Positions 43,701 to 51,750 are shown, counted from the stretch's first letter. The stretch is 64,000 nt of DNA from Aequoribacter sp049615385 (GCF_049615385.1 NZ_JBMZFL010000009.1), one strand, 5' to 3'. A program made the numbers and translations. Notes: a model not told the origin generated them from the letters alone.

Positions 43701-44074
43701 GCGTAATTCAGGTCACAGCTGGGAATCCCAGTGCCCATTGGCTATTCGTTGGAGATCAATGGCAGCGGTATCCAGAGTACAATGTGGCGAAGCGGACGGC
43801 GGATGGGGTCGAAAGCTACTACATCGACTTGCTACTGCGCTCCACGTCGGATGATAGGCTGCGAGTTGTTGACTACAAAACCAATACGCCAGATCCGTCA
43901 GAGACACCTCAGGACTTCGAAAAGCGAATGCTCGAAACGTATCAGGCGCAGATGAAAATCTACGTTGCGATTATCTCTAAGATGGAGCGCAGAGCGCCCG
44001 AGGCATTTTTATTTTTGACCCACACGCAGCGTTTGGTGCAATTCGACTTTACGACTCTGAGGGAAATAAGGTAA
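40781..44074 (+). CDS. AddA/RecB-like UvrD-family helicase-nuclease
   Basis: A 1097-aa superfamily 1A helicase. Motifs are in order: Walker A APAGSGKTS (21-29), FTRKAAAEMRARM (Ia), VDEFQDTS (II), GDAMQSIYRFRGA (III), LCRNFRST (IV), MTMHKSKGLEFDHVV (V) and FYVAATRAKRAL (VI). A C-terminal nuclease domain follows, with D1031 and K1033 in RVVDYKTN. I chose ATG 40781, eight bases inside the preceding nuclease gene. The pair resembles AddAB, in which each subunit cuts one strand. Whether this organism also has RecBCD cannot be judged here. The 3' end overlaps mltD tail to tail by 26 bases. Confidence 0.9.
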   Translation: MSDQVQRDRAIDPTVSCCVVAPAGSGKTSLLVQRMLALLAHVSHPEQIVAITFTRKAAAEMRARMAEVFELAQVKQLWEVPEYERVSLELAKHALSNASERGWSLPQQLERLQFMTIDSFCASLVRQMPLASRMGGVMTPAEPVTDLYRAAVLDLLQSSEPQIREHLPPILAALGNRWDSAIDWLSELLAKRDQWQLALFPGQREQDALDYMRETWALECQRRVAQLNADLAPWRAQLQEILNLLGLEERSDFLPLHSPNAIGSWRRVAGFLLTQSGEWRKSVTVKEGFPPKSEQKELHSLVSTEIRTALSPIVFEGVMLMPEVLDDDQNWQIVRSVVAILPHLLASFWWQCQQRGEVDFTQIASAALEALGDDENPTDLALKLDYGIQHLLVDEFQDTSTHQFELIRRLTRGWFEHNQATPESPKTLFVVGDAMQSIYRFRGAQVDLFVRAIEEGFNGLRLERLDLCRNFRSTAGIVQWVNQVFADLPTHGSPMIKRLAANRAEPVLGGETDIQLHAFAADPNATRETEFVVERVRSWLEADASTTIAVLGRTRSQLAPIMKSLKDAGIAYNAADVERIADNVAVTDFVNVLRVIVDPSDTLASMACLRAPWIGASLEVLHQVQTIHARLDTGDWHASFYALEQDSEDLKLQGCLARFNAVIRWGFVFRGRRAVRLWLETLWEGLSGFSIYSSDRDHVAIETLFEVLEQNPSTLDSPWQITELLESKTITSQRSSRVSVMTMHKSKGLEFDHVVLPAMGRSSRSSSRQLFEWAELPVPHAYGFLLGCSKGADNAGLSVGNWLHEREKIALNDELKRLFYVAATRAKRALYMTTSYKQQDPDRCRPAKGSLLGQVTQLSAHECIWHVIPETSQEISGAASNLTPMRVARFVPATNEALPNSFLTGVEHDLVIAQDWLESSAVHGSLVHKAFELAIRAGQLPRCDAYLRGRLLHEAISLGYPAAKASECVEQALGVIQVTAGNPSAHWLFVGDQWQRYPEYNVAKRTADGVESYYIDLLLRSTSDDRLRVVDYKTNTPDPSETPQDFEKRMLETYQAQMKIYVAIISKMERRAPEAFLFLTHTQRLVQFDFTTLREIR

Positions 44075-45389
44075 GGCTCTGGCCCGGACGAAGATAGTCT
44101 TTTGGATCAATGGCGTTCCAGGCAACTAGGTCGGAGATGGAGATGCGGAAACGATCCGCGATTTTATACAAAGAATCACCGCGTTTTACGGTGTAACGCA
44201 TAGAGGCGCGGTAGACGCGCCGGCCGTCAGCAAGCAGGGTGCTCTCGCCTCCGGTGGGAATCATCAGGGTGTCACCAGCGCGGATGAAACTGCCGTTAAT
44301 GTCGTTCGCAGCACGCAGTAGCGCGACTTCCAAATCAAACCGTTTTGCAATTCGAATCAGACTGTCGCCCGGCTGAATGGTGTAACGATGCCACTGTGTA
44401 CGAGGTGTGTCGGGTAGCGATTGCGCCAGCGCCAGCGCCTGGTCTGCGATCTCAACTGGGACCAAAATTTCGGGCGAACCGTTGGGGTCGGTAGCCCACC
44501 GCATGATGCCCGGATTAAATCGTCGAATGAGCGACTCGTCCACGTTGAGCTGCTTGGCAAAACTGCTTACTTCTATTTGCCCGTTGACCGCTATTGCTGT
44601 GAATGATGGTTTGTTTGGGACGGGCGGGAGGGTGACCTCGTGCGCCTGCGGATTTTTGATAATCTGCGCCAACGCCAACAAGCGAGGTAGATAATGTTTG
44701 GTTTCAGTGGGGAGTTTCAACGACCAGTAGTCGGTCGGTAGACCTTTCTTGGCGTTGGCACGCTGCGCGCGTTTAACGCGAGTTTCCCCCGCATTGTAGG
44801 CCGATAACGCTAGCAACCAATCGCCGTCAAAGCGGGCGTTGAGTGACTCGAGGTAATCTAGCGCCGCCTCGGTCGAGTCGCGGATGTCCAGCCGGCCGTC
44901 GTACCACCAATTTTGCTGCAAACCTAGGTGCTTTCCTGTTCGCGGCATTATCTGCCAGAGACCCGCTGCGCTCCTGTGCGACATGGACTGGGGCAGCAGT
45001 GTGCTTTCTACGATGGGGAGGAGGGCGAGCTCAATAGGGAGGTCGCGTTCTTCAACTCGCTCGACGATGTAGTGTAAATACCAACTCGCGCGTTCCGACA
45101 AAGCATCAAACAAACCCGTCTGCTTGAGAAAATGCTCTCGTTGCGCGATGACTGTTGGGTGGTCGGGGTAAGACCATACGAGGTCTCGTCGAATGCGATC
45201 CCATAAGTCGACCGCCGGTATCGGTGTAACCTCAACATTGAGAGGTGCCGCTACGGCGTTCACCTCGGGCTGGGGTGGTACGATGCTGCTTGTTTGCTCT
45301 GGTGTTAATGTCGTGCAGCCGCACAGTACCCCCAACAGTGTGATGGTGGTTAGAGGTCGCAGACTAACTCTCAAAATGCATCCTTCCAC
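44049..45389 (-). CDS. mltD: Membrane-bound lytic murein transglycosylase D
   Basis: Outer-membrane lipoprotein that cuts peptidoglycan glycan strands. The 446-aa product has a short signal with a lipobox-like LCGC (Cys about 25). A GH23 lysozyme-like domain follows, with the catalytic Glu in LPIVESTLLPQSMS, AAGLWQIMPRTGK, and LSAYNAGETRV. Two LysM repeats at about 340-385 and 400-442 bind the wall (both contain GDSL followed by IA). The GH23 fold and the neighbour gloB match E. coli mltD-gloB. The start codon lies 19 bases inside gloB. Confidence 0.94.
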   Translation of the reverse strand: MEGCILRVSLRPLTTITLLGVLCGCTTLTPEQTSSIVPPQPEVNAVAAPLNVEVTPIPAVDLWDRIRRDLVWSYPDHPTVIAQREHFLKQTGLFDALSERASWYLHYIVERVEERDLPIELALLPIVESTLLPQSMSHRSAAGLWQIMPRTGKHLGLQQNWWYDGRLDIRDSTEAALDYLESLNARFDGDWLLALSAYNAGETRVKRAQRANAKKGLPTDYWSLKLPTETKHYLPRLLALAQIIKNPQAHEVTLPPVPNKPSFTAIAVNGQIEVSSFAKQLNVDESLIRRFNPGIMRWATDPNGSPEILVPVEIADQALALAQSLPDTPRTQWHRYTIQPGDSLIRIAKRFDLEVALLRAANDINGSFIRAGDTLMIPTGGESTLLADGRRVYRASMRYTVKRGDSLYKIADRFRISISDLVAWNAIDPKDYLRPGQSLTLFPSES

Positions 45390-46171
45390 TGCCGAATGAC
45401 ACGAAACACGTCGTCGGCATTCTGCACTGGCTCTTTACTCTGTGCGCTATGAATGATGGCTGGCGCGTCCCATCTCAGGAAAGGGTTGCTGCGGCATTCC
45501 TCCTCAAGCGTGGTGGGCAGCGTGGGCTCGTTTAGTCCCCGCAAACGAGAGACTTCGGCCACTCGCGCTTGTAACGCGGGGTTAGCTGGATCGACCGCGA
45601 GCGCGAACCGTAAATTGGCCGACGTGTACTCGTGGGCACAGTAAACGCGTGTGTTTGCGGGCAGTTCTCGCAGGGATGCTAAGGAATTCCGCATTTGCTC
45701 GAATGTCCCCTCAAACACTCGTCCGCAGCCGCCACTGAACAGGGTGTCGCCGCAAAACAAAGCCTCGTGCTCAGGCAAATAATACGCGATGTGGTCTAAG
45801 GTGTGTCCGGGCACGGCTAGAACATGGATGTCGAGCGATTCAAGCATCAATTGGCTGTGGTCATCCACACGCTGAGTCAGCCCAGCAAAGGGAGAGTTTT
45901 GGGGGCCAATCACCGGTATATTTGCGGCTTTAGTCAGCGCTTCAATACCACCCGTGTGATCAAAGTGATGATGCGTCACTAGGATCCCAGCGAGCTCAAG
46001 GCCATTGTTGCTGAGGTAGGTGTGGACTGCGTCAAAGTCGCCGGGATCAACTACAATGGCGCGACGACTGTCTAAATGAAGACACCAAATGTAGTTGTCA
46101 GTAAAGGCTGGGATTGGGACAATGTTCACGTCGCGGTCGCTTTTGAAAGTGGACTTAAATGTAAGTTCCAA
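45371..46171 (-). CDS. gloB: Hydroxyacylglutathione hydrolase (glyoxalase II)
   Basis: Hydrolyses S-lactoylglutathione to lactate and glutathione, the second step of methylglyoxal removal. The metallo-beta-lactamase fold carries the dinuclear metal motif THHHFDHTGG, the metal His in VPGHTLDH, the bridging Asp in FCGDTLFSGGCG, and a C-terminal helical substrate domain (RCRSNPFLRW-like ECRSNPFLRW). It is 266 aa from the first ATG; a GTG 14 codons later would give the more usual length of about 252. It is divergent from the YafS-like gene, as in E. coli. Confidence 0.94.
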   Translation of the reverse strand: MELTFKSTFKSDRDVNIVPIPAFTDNYIWCLHLDSRRAIVVDPGDFDAVHTYLSNNGLELAGILVTHHHFDHTGGIEALTKAANIPVIGPQNSPFAGLTQRVDDHSQLMLESLDIHVLAVPGHTLDHIAYYLPEHEALFCGDTLFSGGCGRVFEGTFEQMRNSLASLRELPANTRVYCAHEYTSANLRFALAVDPANPALQARVAEVSRLRGLNEPTLPTTLEEECRSNPFLRWDAPAIIHSAQSKEPVQNADDVFRVIRQWKDAF

Positions 46172-46183
46172 GGGTAAACCACT

Positions 46184-46942
46184 ATGAGTGTGTCAACAAG
46201 ACAAAGCGAGATCATTCAGCAATGGTACCATCGGTCATCGATGCAGGATGCGCTCGCCTGCGTTAAGCGCGAGTTGGATCAGGCCTTGCCAACTTGCTTT
46301 GGCTATCATCTTGTTCAGTTGGCCGACATCGAATTCGTTGCGTGTTACAAGGGTTCAAAAATCAATCACTGTGTTCGCTGTCAGCCCGATGGCGAGATTC
46401 TCTCTGAGTCTGAGCACCTACCGTTCGATGCCGACAGTATTGACGTGCTGATTGCGATGCACAGTTTGGATACGTCCTCGGACCCGCACCAAGTGCTCCG
46501 AGAAATACAGCGTGTTTTGGCGCCGCAGGGCCAGTTGTTTTTGGTTGGCTTAAATCCCAGTAGCCTCAGCGCACTGAGTGGACTGCTTGCGAAGCTCACA
46601 TTGCGAGAGCAAACAAGCCCGCGATCGGCCTTGAGTGTACATCGCTTAGATGATTGGTTCCGCTTGTTGGGAATGGAACGAACTCGCCTGCGGTATTTCG
46701 CACACTTGCCATACTCCGGCACTCACTCCAAACTGAATCGAGCGCTCTCTGCAGTGACACGGTGGTTAGAGGCGCATCGAATGCCGGCGGGACGCATATA
46801 TTTTATTCGCGCGACCAAGCAGGTCTGTGCGATAAGTAGACCTCATCTGGCTCGTTTTAGGCCTAGACTGAGGGCCATCGGCATAGGTAAGTCCGTGGTA
46901 ACCTCCAGACAAACTAAGGAAACGCTGCAAAATAATGACTAG
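46184..46942 (+). CDS. yafS: YafS-like class I SAM-dependent methyltransferase
   Basis: A 252-aa protein recognised mainly by the methyltransferase middle and end: LPFDADSIDVLIAMHSLD, DPHQVLREIQRVLAPQGQLFLVGLNP, then RLDDWFRLLGME. The usual Gly-rich motif I at the start of the SAM site is not obvious; the matching region reads LVQLADIEFVACYKG. It sits between gloB and rnhA, exactly where E. coli has yafS, whose substrate is unknown. It overlaps rnhA by eight bases. Confidence 0.8.
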   Translation: MSVSTRQSEIIQQWYHRSSMQDALACVKRELDQALPTCFGYHLVQLADIEFVACYKGSKINHCVRCQPDGEILSESEHLPFDADSIDVLIAMHSLDTSSDPHQVLREIQRVLAPQGQLFLVGLNPSSLSALSGLLAKLTLREQTSPRSALSVHRLDDWFRLLGMERTRLRYFAHLPYSGTHSKLNRALSAVTRWLEAHRMPAGRIYFIRATKQVCAISRPHLARFRPRLRAIGIGKSVVTSRQTKETLQNND

Positions 46943-47381
46943 GAACGTCGTGATTTACACTGATGGGGCATGTAAAGGCAATCCAGGTATCGGTGGATGG
47001 GGTGCGTGGCTTCGTGCTGGCGAGCACGAAAAAGAAATGTGTGGAGGTGAGCATGACACCACGAATAATCGCATGGAGCTGACCGCCACCATAAAGGCTC
47101 TTGAAACCTTGAACGTGCCCTGTACCGTCGATATTTACACCGACTCCGTCTACGTCCGCGATGGCGTGACTAAATGGATGTCGAACTGGAAGCGCAACAA
47201 TTGGCGCACAGCATCGAAACAACCGGTAAAGAACAAAGATCTTTGGCAAGCGCTCGACGAGGCAATTGGCCAGCATGACGTCAACTGGCATTGGGTTAAA
47301 GGTCACAGCGGCAATCAAGGCAACGAACGTGCGGATCAACTAGCCAATCAGGGAATTGAACAGCTTAGGGCAGCGTCATGA
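46935..47381 (+). CDS. rnhA: Ribonuclease HI
   Basis: Cuts the RNA strand of RNA-DNA hybrids: R-loops, primers and ribonucleotides. The 148-aa protein shows the first Asp in VVIYTDGACKGNPG, the Glu in NNRMELTATIKAL, the second Asp in IYTDSVYVRDG, and the last Asp in NERADQLA, with the basic handle (KWMSNWKRNNWRTA) typical of the E. coli type. It overlaps both neighbours by a few bases and forms a yafS-rnhA-dnaQ unit. In E. coli rnhA and dnaQ are divergent; here they are collinear. Confidence 0.97.
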   Translation: MTRNVVIYTDGACKGNPGIGGWGAWLRAGEHEKEMCGGEHDTTNNRMELTATIKALETLNVPCTVDIYTDSVYVRDGVTKWMSNWKRNNWRTASKQPVKNKDLWQALDEAIGQHDVNWHWVKGHSGNQGNERADQLANQGIEQLRAAS

Positions 47382-48112
47382 GACAAATTGTGTTGGATAC
47401 CGAAACGACGGGTTTAGAAATCTCGGACGGTCATCGGGTCATCGAGATCGGTTGTGTTGAGCTCATCAACAGGCGCTTAACCGGTCGTCACTTTCATCAG
47501 TACATTAATCCTCAGCGCGAGGTGGATCCCGGCGCTATGGAAGTGCACGGTATCAGCAGTGAATTTTTGCAGGACAAACCCCTGTTTTCTGCGGTTGCAG
47601 ATGAGTTTCTGGAATTTATCGAAGGAGCGGAACTTATCATTCACAACGCGCCCTTCGATATCGGGTTTTTGGATTACGAGTTACGCCTCGAGAGTGAGCG
47701 CCGCGCGGCATCGATGCCTACCGTAGAGTCCCTCTGTGGGGTCATTGACACGCTGGTCATGGCGCGCAGAAAACACCCCGGGCAGCGCAACACGCTGGAC
47801 GCCTTGTGCACTCGCTATGATGTGGATAACTCCAGTCGTGATTTGCACGGCGCCTTGTTGGATTCTGAGATTCTCGCCGACGTGTACTTGGCGATGACCG
47901 GCGGACAAACTGCGTTGACACTGCAGTCTGAAAATCGTGAGGGTGGTGAGCAGTCAAACTGGGTGACTGGCGAAATCGTGCGGGTTCAGCGAGCGGATCT
48001 CTCTTTACCCGTGGTGCATGCGAGCGCCGATGAGTCACAAGCCCACGAGGCCTACTTGGACCTTTTAGATGAAAAGAGTGAGGGTGCTCTCTGGCGACGT
48101 GTTACCCATTAG
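47378..48112 (+). CDS. dnaQ: DNA polymerase III epsilon (proofreading) subunit
   Basis: The 3'-5' exonuclease of the replicative polymerase. The 244-aa protein has ExoI VLDTETTGLE (D and E), ExoII IHNAPFDIGFLDYE (D), and the ExoIII-epsilon His-Asp motif near HGALLDSEILADVYLAM. The C-terminal tail after about residue 185 holds the flexible link and alpha-binding region. It overlaps rnhA by four bases (ATGA). Confidence 0.96.
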   Translation: MRQIVLDTETTGLEISDGHRVIEIGCVELINRRLTGRHFHQYINPQREVDPGAMEVHGISSEFLQDKPLFSAVADEFLEFIEGAELIIHNAPFDIGFLDYELRLESERRAASMPTVESLCGVIDTLVMARRKHPGQRNTLDALCTRYDVDNSSRDLHGALLDSEILADVYLAMTGGQTALTLQSENREGGEQSNWVTGEIVRVQRADLSLPVVHASADESQAHEAYLDLLDEKSEGALWRRVTH

Positions 48113-48164
48113 CGGTGTGACGATTGATCGCTGGCCAGCTGCTCAAGACCCATAAATTTTGGCT

Positions 48165-48184
48165 CTTTGCTTTGCTTTGCTTTG
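48165..48184. repeat. Short tandem repeat (CTTTG)x4
   Basis: Four perfect copies of a 5-base unit lie in the 153-bp gap between dnaQ and nudC, about 80 bp before the nudC ATG. Copy-number change there would alter only untranslated or promoter sequence. Confidence 0.7.
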
Positions 48185-48265
48185 CTGTGTTGCGCTTGCG
48201 GTCACTTGCTCTGACGCTGACGAGCGCATACCATGCCAACTCTCAAGCTGTGCAACGGAGACACC

Positions 48266-49075
48266 ATGCATAAGAATGACGATCGACTCTTGATTTTTCA
48301 CAAGGGCGAGTTGGTTTGCGATATGCGCCTACAGCCCGGATACCTGCACCAGGCGCTGCACATTGAACCTGACATGCTCGATCCGCACAGTCGCCAGGAA
48401 GTGGGTGAGTACGAGGGGCAGCGCGTAACTGCTTACCACACCGCGCAAGGCGTGGAGCTAGATCCCATGCGGTTTATGCCGACGAATCTTTACAGGGTGC
48501 TGCCACAAGCGCCAATGCCGGACCGAGATATCATCTCTAGAGGCGCCCATTTGGCACATTGGCGTCATACCCATCGTTTTTGTGGCGTCTGTGGATCGCG
48601 AAACACGGTTCATCCCAGCGAGCCCGGTTTGCAGTGTAAAGGTTGCGGGTTTACATCTTATCCTCGCGTATCGCCCTGCGGAATCGTTCTTGTCGTTGAT
48701 GGCGATCGAATGCTTTTAGCTCGCAATGCACGCTTCCCTCGGCCTATGTTTTCGACACTTGCAGGTTTTGTGGAGGCGGGTGAAAGTGCCGAACAAACCA
48801 TTGCTCGAGAGATTTTCGAGGAAGTCGGCTTGGTCAGCGGAAAACTACAGTATTTCGACTCGCAGGCTTGGCCATTCCCAGATCAGCTGATGCTGGGTTA
48901 CTTTGCCCAGTACGCGGGCGGCGACATCCAGGTAGACGGTATAGAAATAGCCGAGGCTCAGTGGTTCGATTATCGCGAGCTGCCCAGCAATATCCCGCCA
49001 ACCATGAGCATTGCAGGGCGCTTGATTCAGCATTATTGCGAACTTCGGGATCAACAAATTAATTTATTTGAGTAG
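48266..49075 (+). CDS. nudC: NADH pyrophosphatase / RNA-NAD decapping hydrolase
   Basis: Hydrolyses NAD(H) to NMN(H) and AMP and removes NAD caps from RNA. From ATG 48266 (GGAG six bases upstream) the product is 269 aa. It has the four-Cys zinc ribbon (CGVCGSRN, CKGCG), YPRVSPCGIVLV, the complete Nudix box GFVEAGESAEQTIAREIFEEVGL (here split for reading as GFVEAGESAEQ and REIFEEVGL), and SQAWPFPDQLMLGY, the NudC-specific motif. A start 11 codons upstream is less likely. Confidence 0.94.
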   Translation: MHKNDDRLLIFHKGELVCDMRLQPGYLHQALHIEPDMLDPHSRQEVGEYEGQRVTAYHTAQGVELDPMRFMPTNLYRVLPQAPMPDRDIISRGAHLAHWRHTHRFCGVCGSRNTVHPSEPGLQCKGCGFTSYPRVSPCGIVLVVDGDRMLLARNARFPRPMFSTLAGFVEAGESAEQTIAREIFEEVGLVSGKLQYFDSQAWPFPDQLMLGYFAQYAGGDIQVDGIEIAEAQWFDYRELPSNIPPTMSIAGRLIQHYCELRDQQINLFE

Positions 49076-49083
49076 GTCTGACC

Positions 49084-50139
49084 ATGGAATGGATCGCCGA
49101 TTACGGTGTGTTTTTGCTGAAAAGTGTCACGGTTTTGGTGGCGCTCATTGTGTTTGTCGGATTTGTCGCGAGCCTCAGTCAGCGACAAAAAGGTGATCAG
49201 CGCGAGGGGCGAGTCAAAATTCAAAGCTTGAACGATGACCACGAAGATAATCTCGATGATTTTTTAGCCTCGGTGTTAGATCCAGAGGACTATAAGCGCC
49301 ACAAAAAGGACGAGAAAAAGACCAAAAAAGCCCTAGCCAAAGCCTCAAAAAAGGCGGGTAAAAAAGCCGATGCAGAAGAAGCGGGCCGGCCTCGGGTATT
49401 TGTTATGGATTTTGATGGCGATATCAAGGCCTCGGCAGTAGAGGGGCTGCGTAAAGAAATTAGCACGCTGGTGGCCAACAAGGCTGAGGGCGACACCGTC
49501 ATCTTACGATTGGAGAGTCCCGGAGGCATGGTTCATAGCTACGGCCTGGCAGCAAGCCAACTCGATCGAATTAAAAATGCGGGCGTTAAGTTAGTCGTCA
49601 GTGTTGATGCGGTTGCGGCCAGTGGTGGGTATATGATGGCCTGCGTTGCAGATGAGATTGCGGCAGCACCTTTTAGCGTCATTGGCTCGATTGGTGTGGT
49701 TGCTCAGGTGCCCAACGTGCATCGGTTGCTGAAAAAGAATGACGTAGATGTTGAGATTCTAACGGCTGGTAAATACAAGCGTACATTAACCGTGTTGGGT
49801 GAGAACACCGAAGAGGGGCGTCAAAAGTTCATTGAGGATTTAGAGTCAACCCACGATCTGTTCAAAGCCTTTGTTCAAGAGCATCGACCAAATCTCGACA
49901 TCGAAGCTGTCGCTACCGGTGAAATTTGGTACGGTAAGGAGGCGGTCAATAACGGTTTGGTCGATCGGATAGCGACAAGTGATGACCTCATTTTGGAGGC
50001 GCTGCAGACCAGCCAGGTTTTTCGGGTGAGTTACGAGCAAAAAAGAACTCTGGCTGAGCGCTTAGGGTTTGCGGCGGAGCAGGGTGTCATCAAAGCCTTT
50101 GAGCAGCTCTGGGCACAGCAGTCAAAGCGATGGTTTTGA
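49084..50139 (+). CDS. sohB: Inner-membrane protease SohB (S49 family)
   Basis: Signal-peptide-peptidase-like serine protease. The 351-aa protein has an N-terminal membrane helix (FLLKSVTVLVALIVFVGFVAS), a Lys-rich linker (about residues 75-100), and an S49 domain. The likely nucleophile is the Ser of VAASGGYMMA and the general-base Lys is in GKYKRTL, giving the Ser-Lys dyad of SppA/SohB. In Pseudomonas a homologue lies between rluC-HAD and maf; here it has moved to after nudC. Its stop overlaps the next gene's likely ATG. Confidence 0.92.
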   Translation: MEWIADYGVFLLKSVTVLVALIVFVGFVASLSQRQKGDQREGRVKIQSLNDDHEDNLDDFLASVLDPEDYKRHKKDEKKTKKALAKASKKAGKKADAEEAGRPRVFVMDFDGDIKASAVEGLRKEISTLVANKAEGDTVILRLESPGGMVHSYGLAASQLDRIKNAGVKLVVSVDAVAASGGYMMACVADEIAAAPFSVIGSIGVVAQVPNVHRLLKKNDVDVEILTAGKYKRTLTVLGENTEEGRQKFIEDLESTHDLFKAFVQEHRPNLDIEAVATGEIWYGKEAVNNGLVDRIATSDDLILEALQTSQVFRVSYEQKRTLAERLGFAAEQGVIKAFEQLWAQQSKRWF

Positions 50140-50579
50140 TGGATTGGCGCTATCCTAACCCCTACACGCATGCTGTCTGTGTGAACAGCGAGCATATTGA
50201 TGGATTAGGTCATAGTAACAACACCCAATACATCCAGTGGTGCGAGGCGGCGGCGTGGGCGCATTCTGCGGCGTTAGGCATGAGCTTAGAAATGTATCAG
50301 ACTTTAGGGCGTGCTATGGCGGTCGTGCGCAGCGAATTCGATTACCTCAAAGCGACGTATGAAGGTGACCCATTACTTGTTGGGACATGGCTAACGGATA
50401 TGTCCAAACGCTTGAATATGGAGCGCCGGTTCGAGGTCCGCAGGCAATTAGATGGCACGCTTGTGTGTCAGGGTGTATGGCAATTTGTTTGCATCCGCCT
50501 AGATACAGGTGCTCCTGCCAGAATGCCGCCCGAGTTTGAAGCAGTGTATGCTCCTGCTTTAGTCGGATTTCCTTGTTAA
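50139..50579 (+). CDS. Hotdog-fold acyl-CoA thioesterase (4HBT family)
   Basis: A 146-aa hotdog thioesterase. The active-site motif IDGLGHSNNTQYIQWCEAAAW has the conserved Asp and the GH-NN turn of 4-hydroxybenzoyl-CoA/YbgC-like enzymes (written here in parts: IDGLGHSNN and QYIQWCEAAAW). It likely releases free acid from a short or branched acyl-CoA; the substrate is unknown. ATG 50139 overlaps the sohB stop (TGATG) and matches the usual MxWxYPNPY start; an in-frame ATG three codons earlier is possible. Confidence 0.85.
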   Translation: MDWRYPNPYTHAVCVNSEHIDGLGHSNNTQYIQWCEAAAWAHSAALGMSLEMYQTLGRAMAVVRSEFDYLKATYEGDPLLVGTWLTDMSKRLNMERRFEVRRQLDGTLVCQGVWQFVCIRLDTGAPARMPPEFEAVYAPALVGFPC

Positions 50580-50639
50580 GGGATTCTTAACGTTGGGGCT
50601 TCATAATAAGCAATAATCATTGATCAGCGAGGTTGTCAG

Positions 50640-51263
50640 ATGAACGGGCTAGTCAGAGTCATCGTAGTAATCGTGTTCAGTTGCGCCAGCGTTTTGGCTT
50701 GGTCTGAGGACCTTAAACAAGTCATTGCAGACTGGGAGATTGCTAACTTCACGCTTGATGGCGATGCGCAAAAACAGGCCTTTGATGCCTTGCTTGAACG
50801 CGCTGAAGCCCTGCGTTCTGCACCCACGGCAACAGCAAAGAACTTGTTGTGGGCAGGCATCATCGAGTCGTCGTACGCCGGGGAAATAGGGGGCTTGAAT
50901 GCTTTGGGTCATGCCAAGCAGGCCAAAAAAGACTTCGAGTCGGCCTTGAAAGCGGACGATCCTGATGTGACGCCGGCGGCGTTAGCGAGCTTGGGGACTC
51001 TGCATTCCAAAGTGCCTGGCTGGCCCATTGGCTTTGGTAATGACAAAAAAGCCAGCAAGTTCTTCGAAGAGGCAGAGCAAGCAGGCGCTGCCAACTTGGA
51101 TTTTTACATGCTGTACGCTGAATACGCCTTAAGCAAGGGCGACAAGGAAAAAGCCTTGTCGTTGCTGCAGGCGTCAGAAAAGGTAGCGCCTAGATCTGAT
51201 CGGCTAATTACTGATTCGGCGCGTATCGCTGAACGGGCGACTTACTACGAGCGCTTGAATTAA
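50640..51263 (+). CDS. Exported TPR-like repeat protein, unknown
   Basis: A 207-aa protein with an N-terminal signal (LVRVIVVIVFSCASVLAWS) and a likely cut after AWS. The rest is helical with weak tetratricopeptide-like units: AGEIGGLNALGHAKQAKKDF, and LYAEYALSKGDKEKALSLL, then APRSDRLITDSARIA. It may form a periplasmic scaffold. I do not recognise a specific family. It stands alone after the thioesterase gene and converges on a small gene with three bases between them. Confidence 0.7.
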   Translation: MNGLVRVIVVIVFSCASVLAWSEDLKQVIADWEIANFTLDGDAQKQAFDALLERAEALRSAPTATAKNLLWAGIIESSYAGEIGGLNALGHAKQAKKDFESALKADDPDVTPAALASLGTLHSKVPGWPIGFGNDKKASKFFEEAEQAGAANLDFYMLYAEYALSKGDKEKALSLLQASEKVAPRSDRLITDSARIAERATYYERLN

Positions 51264-51266
51264 GAT

Positions 51267-51506
51267 TTAAGGCTTTTCCTTGGGCTCGGGCGGCGGCTCT
51301 TTCTTTAGTTTTTTACATTGAGCTGCGGCGCCGAGTGCTCGAGTCTCCATTCCTTCCATCGATTCGTCATCACCAAGCAGAACGCCGGCTACGTCATCAT
51401 CGATCGATTCGCAGGGATCTTCTTGGCTAGGGTCAGTGAGCCAGGCTAAAACTGTAATCGTCAGAATCAGCAGCGCTATACTCAAGTTCCTAAGTAAGGT
51501 TTTCAT
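51267..51506 (-). CDS. Small anchored envelope protein, unknown
   Basis: A 79-aa protein with an N-terminal hydrophobic helix (LLRNLSIALLILTITVLAWL), an acidic middle with two cysteines (PCESIDDDVAG, later AAQCKKLKK) and a proline/lysine-rich tail (KEPPPEPKEKP). It would sit in the inner membrane with its tail in the periplasm. The ATG at 51506 has GGAGG 13 bases upstream, which is rather far; another ATG lies ten codons earlier. No family is recognised. Confidence 0.55.
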   Translation of the reverse strand: MKTLLRNLSIALLILTITVLAWLTDPSQEDPCESIDDDVAGVLLGDDESMEGMETRALGAAAQCKKLKKEPPPEPKEKP

Positions 51507-51688
51507 TTGTGGTTTGTCGCCTCCGGCGTCTGACATGTAATTAATTATTGCATAGGTTGGAACCTCGTGTGCGGTTATGCTTTCAAGTTTCAGGAGTAAT
51601 TTAAGTGTGAGGCGCTGATGCCGCCGGTGGGCTATACGGCGGCGCAATCAGAATGCTAGTCACAACAATGACTCGCCCACGTGTGCGT

Positions 51689-51702
51689 ATAATATATATT
51701 AT
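51689..51702. promoter_or_regulatory. Perfect 14-bp AT palindrome
   Basis: ATAATATATATTAT reads the same on both strands. It lies in the gap between two minus-strand genes, upstream of the small envelope protein, and could be part of its promoter (AT-rich -10) or an operator. No known regulator is implied. Confidence 0.35.
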
Positions 51703-51750
51703 GTTAAATTTAGGGTGCGAGCATCTCCCGACGTCGCTAGCCTACAGTTT

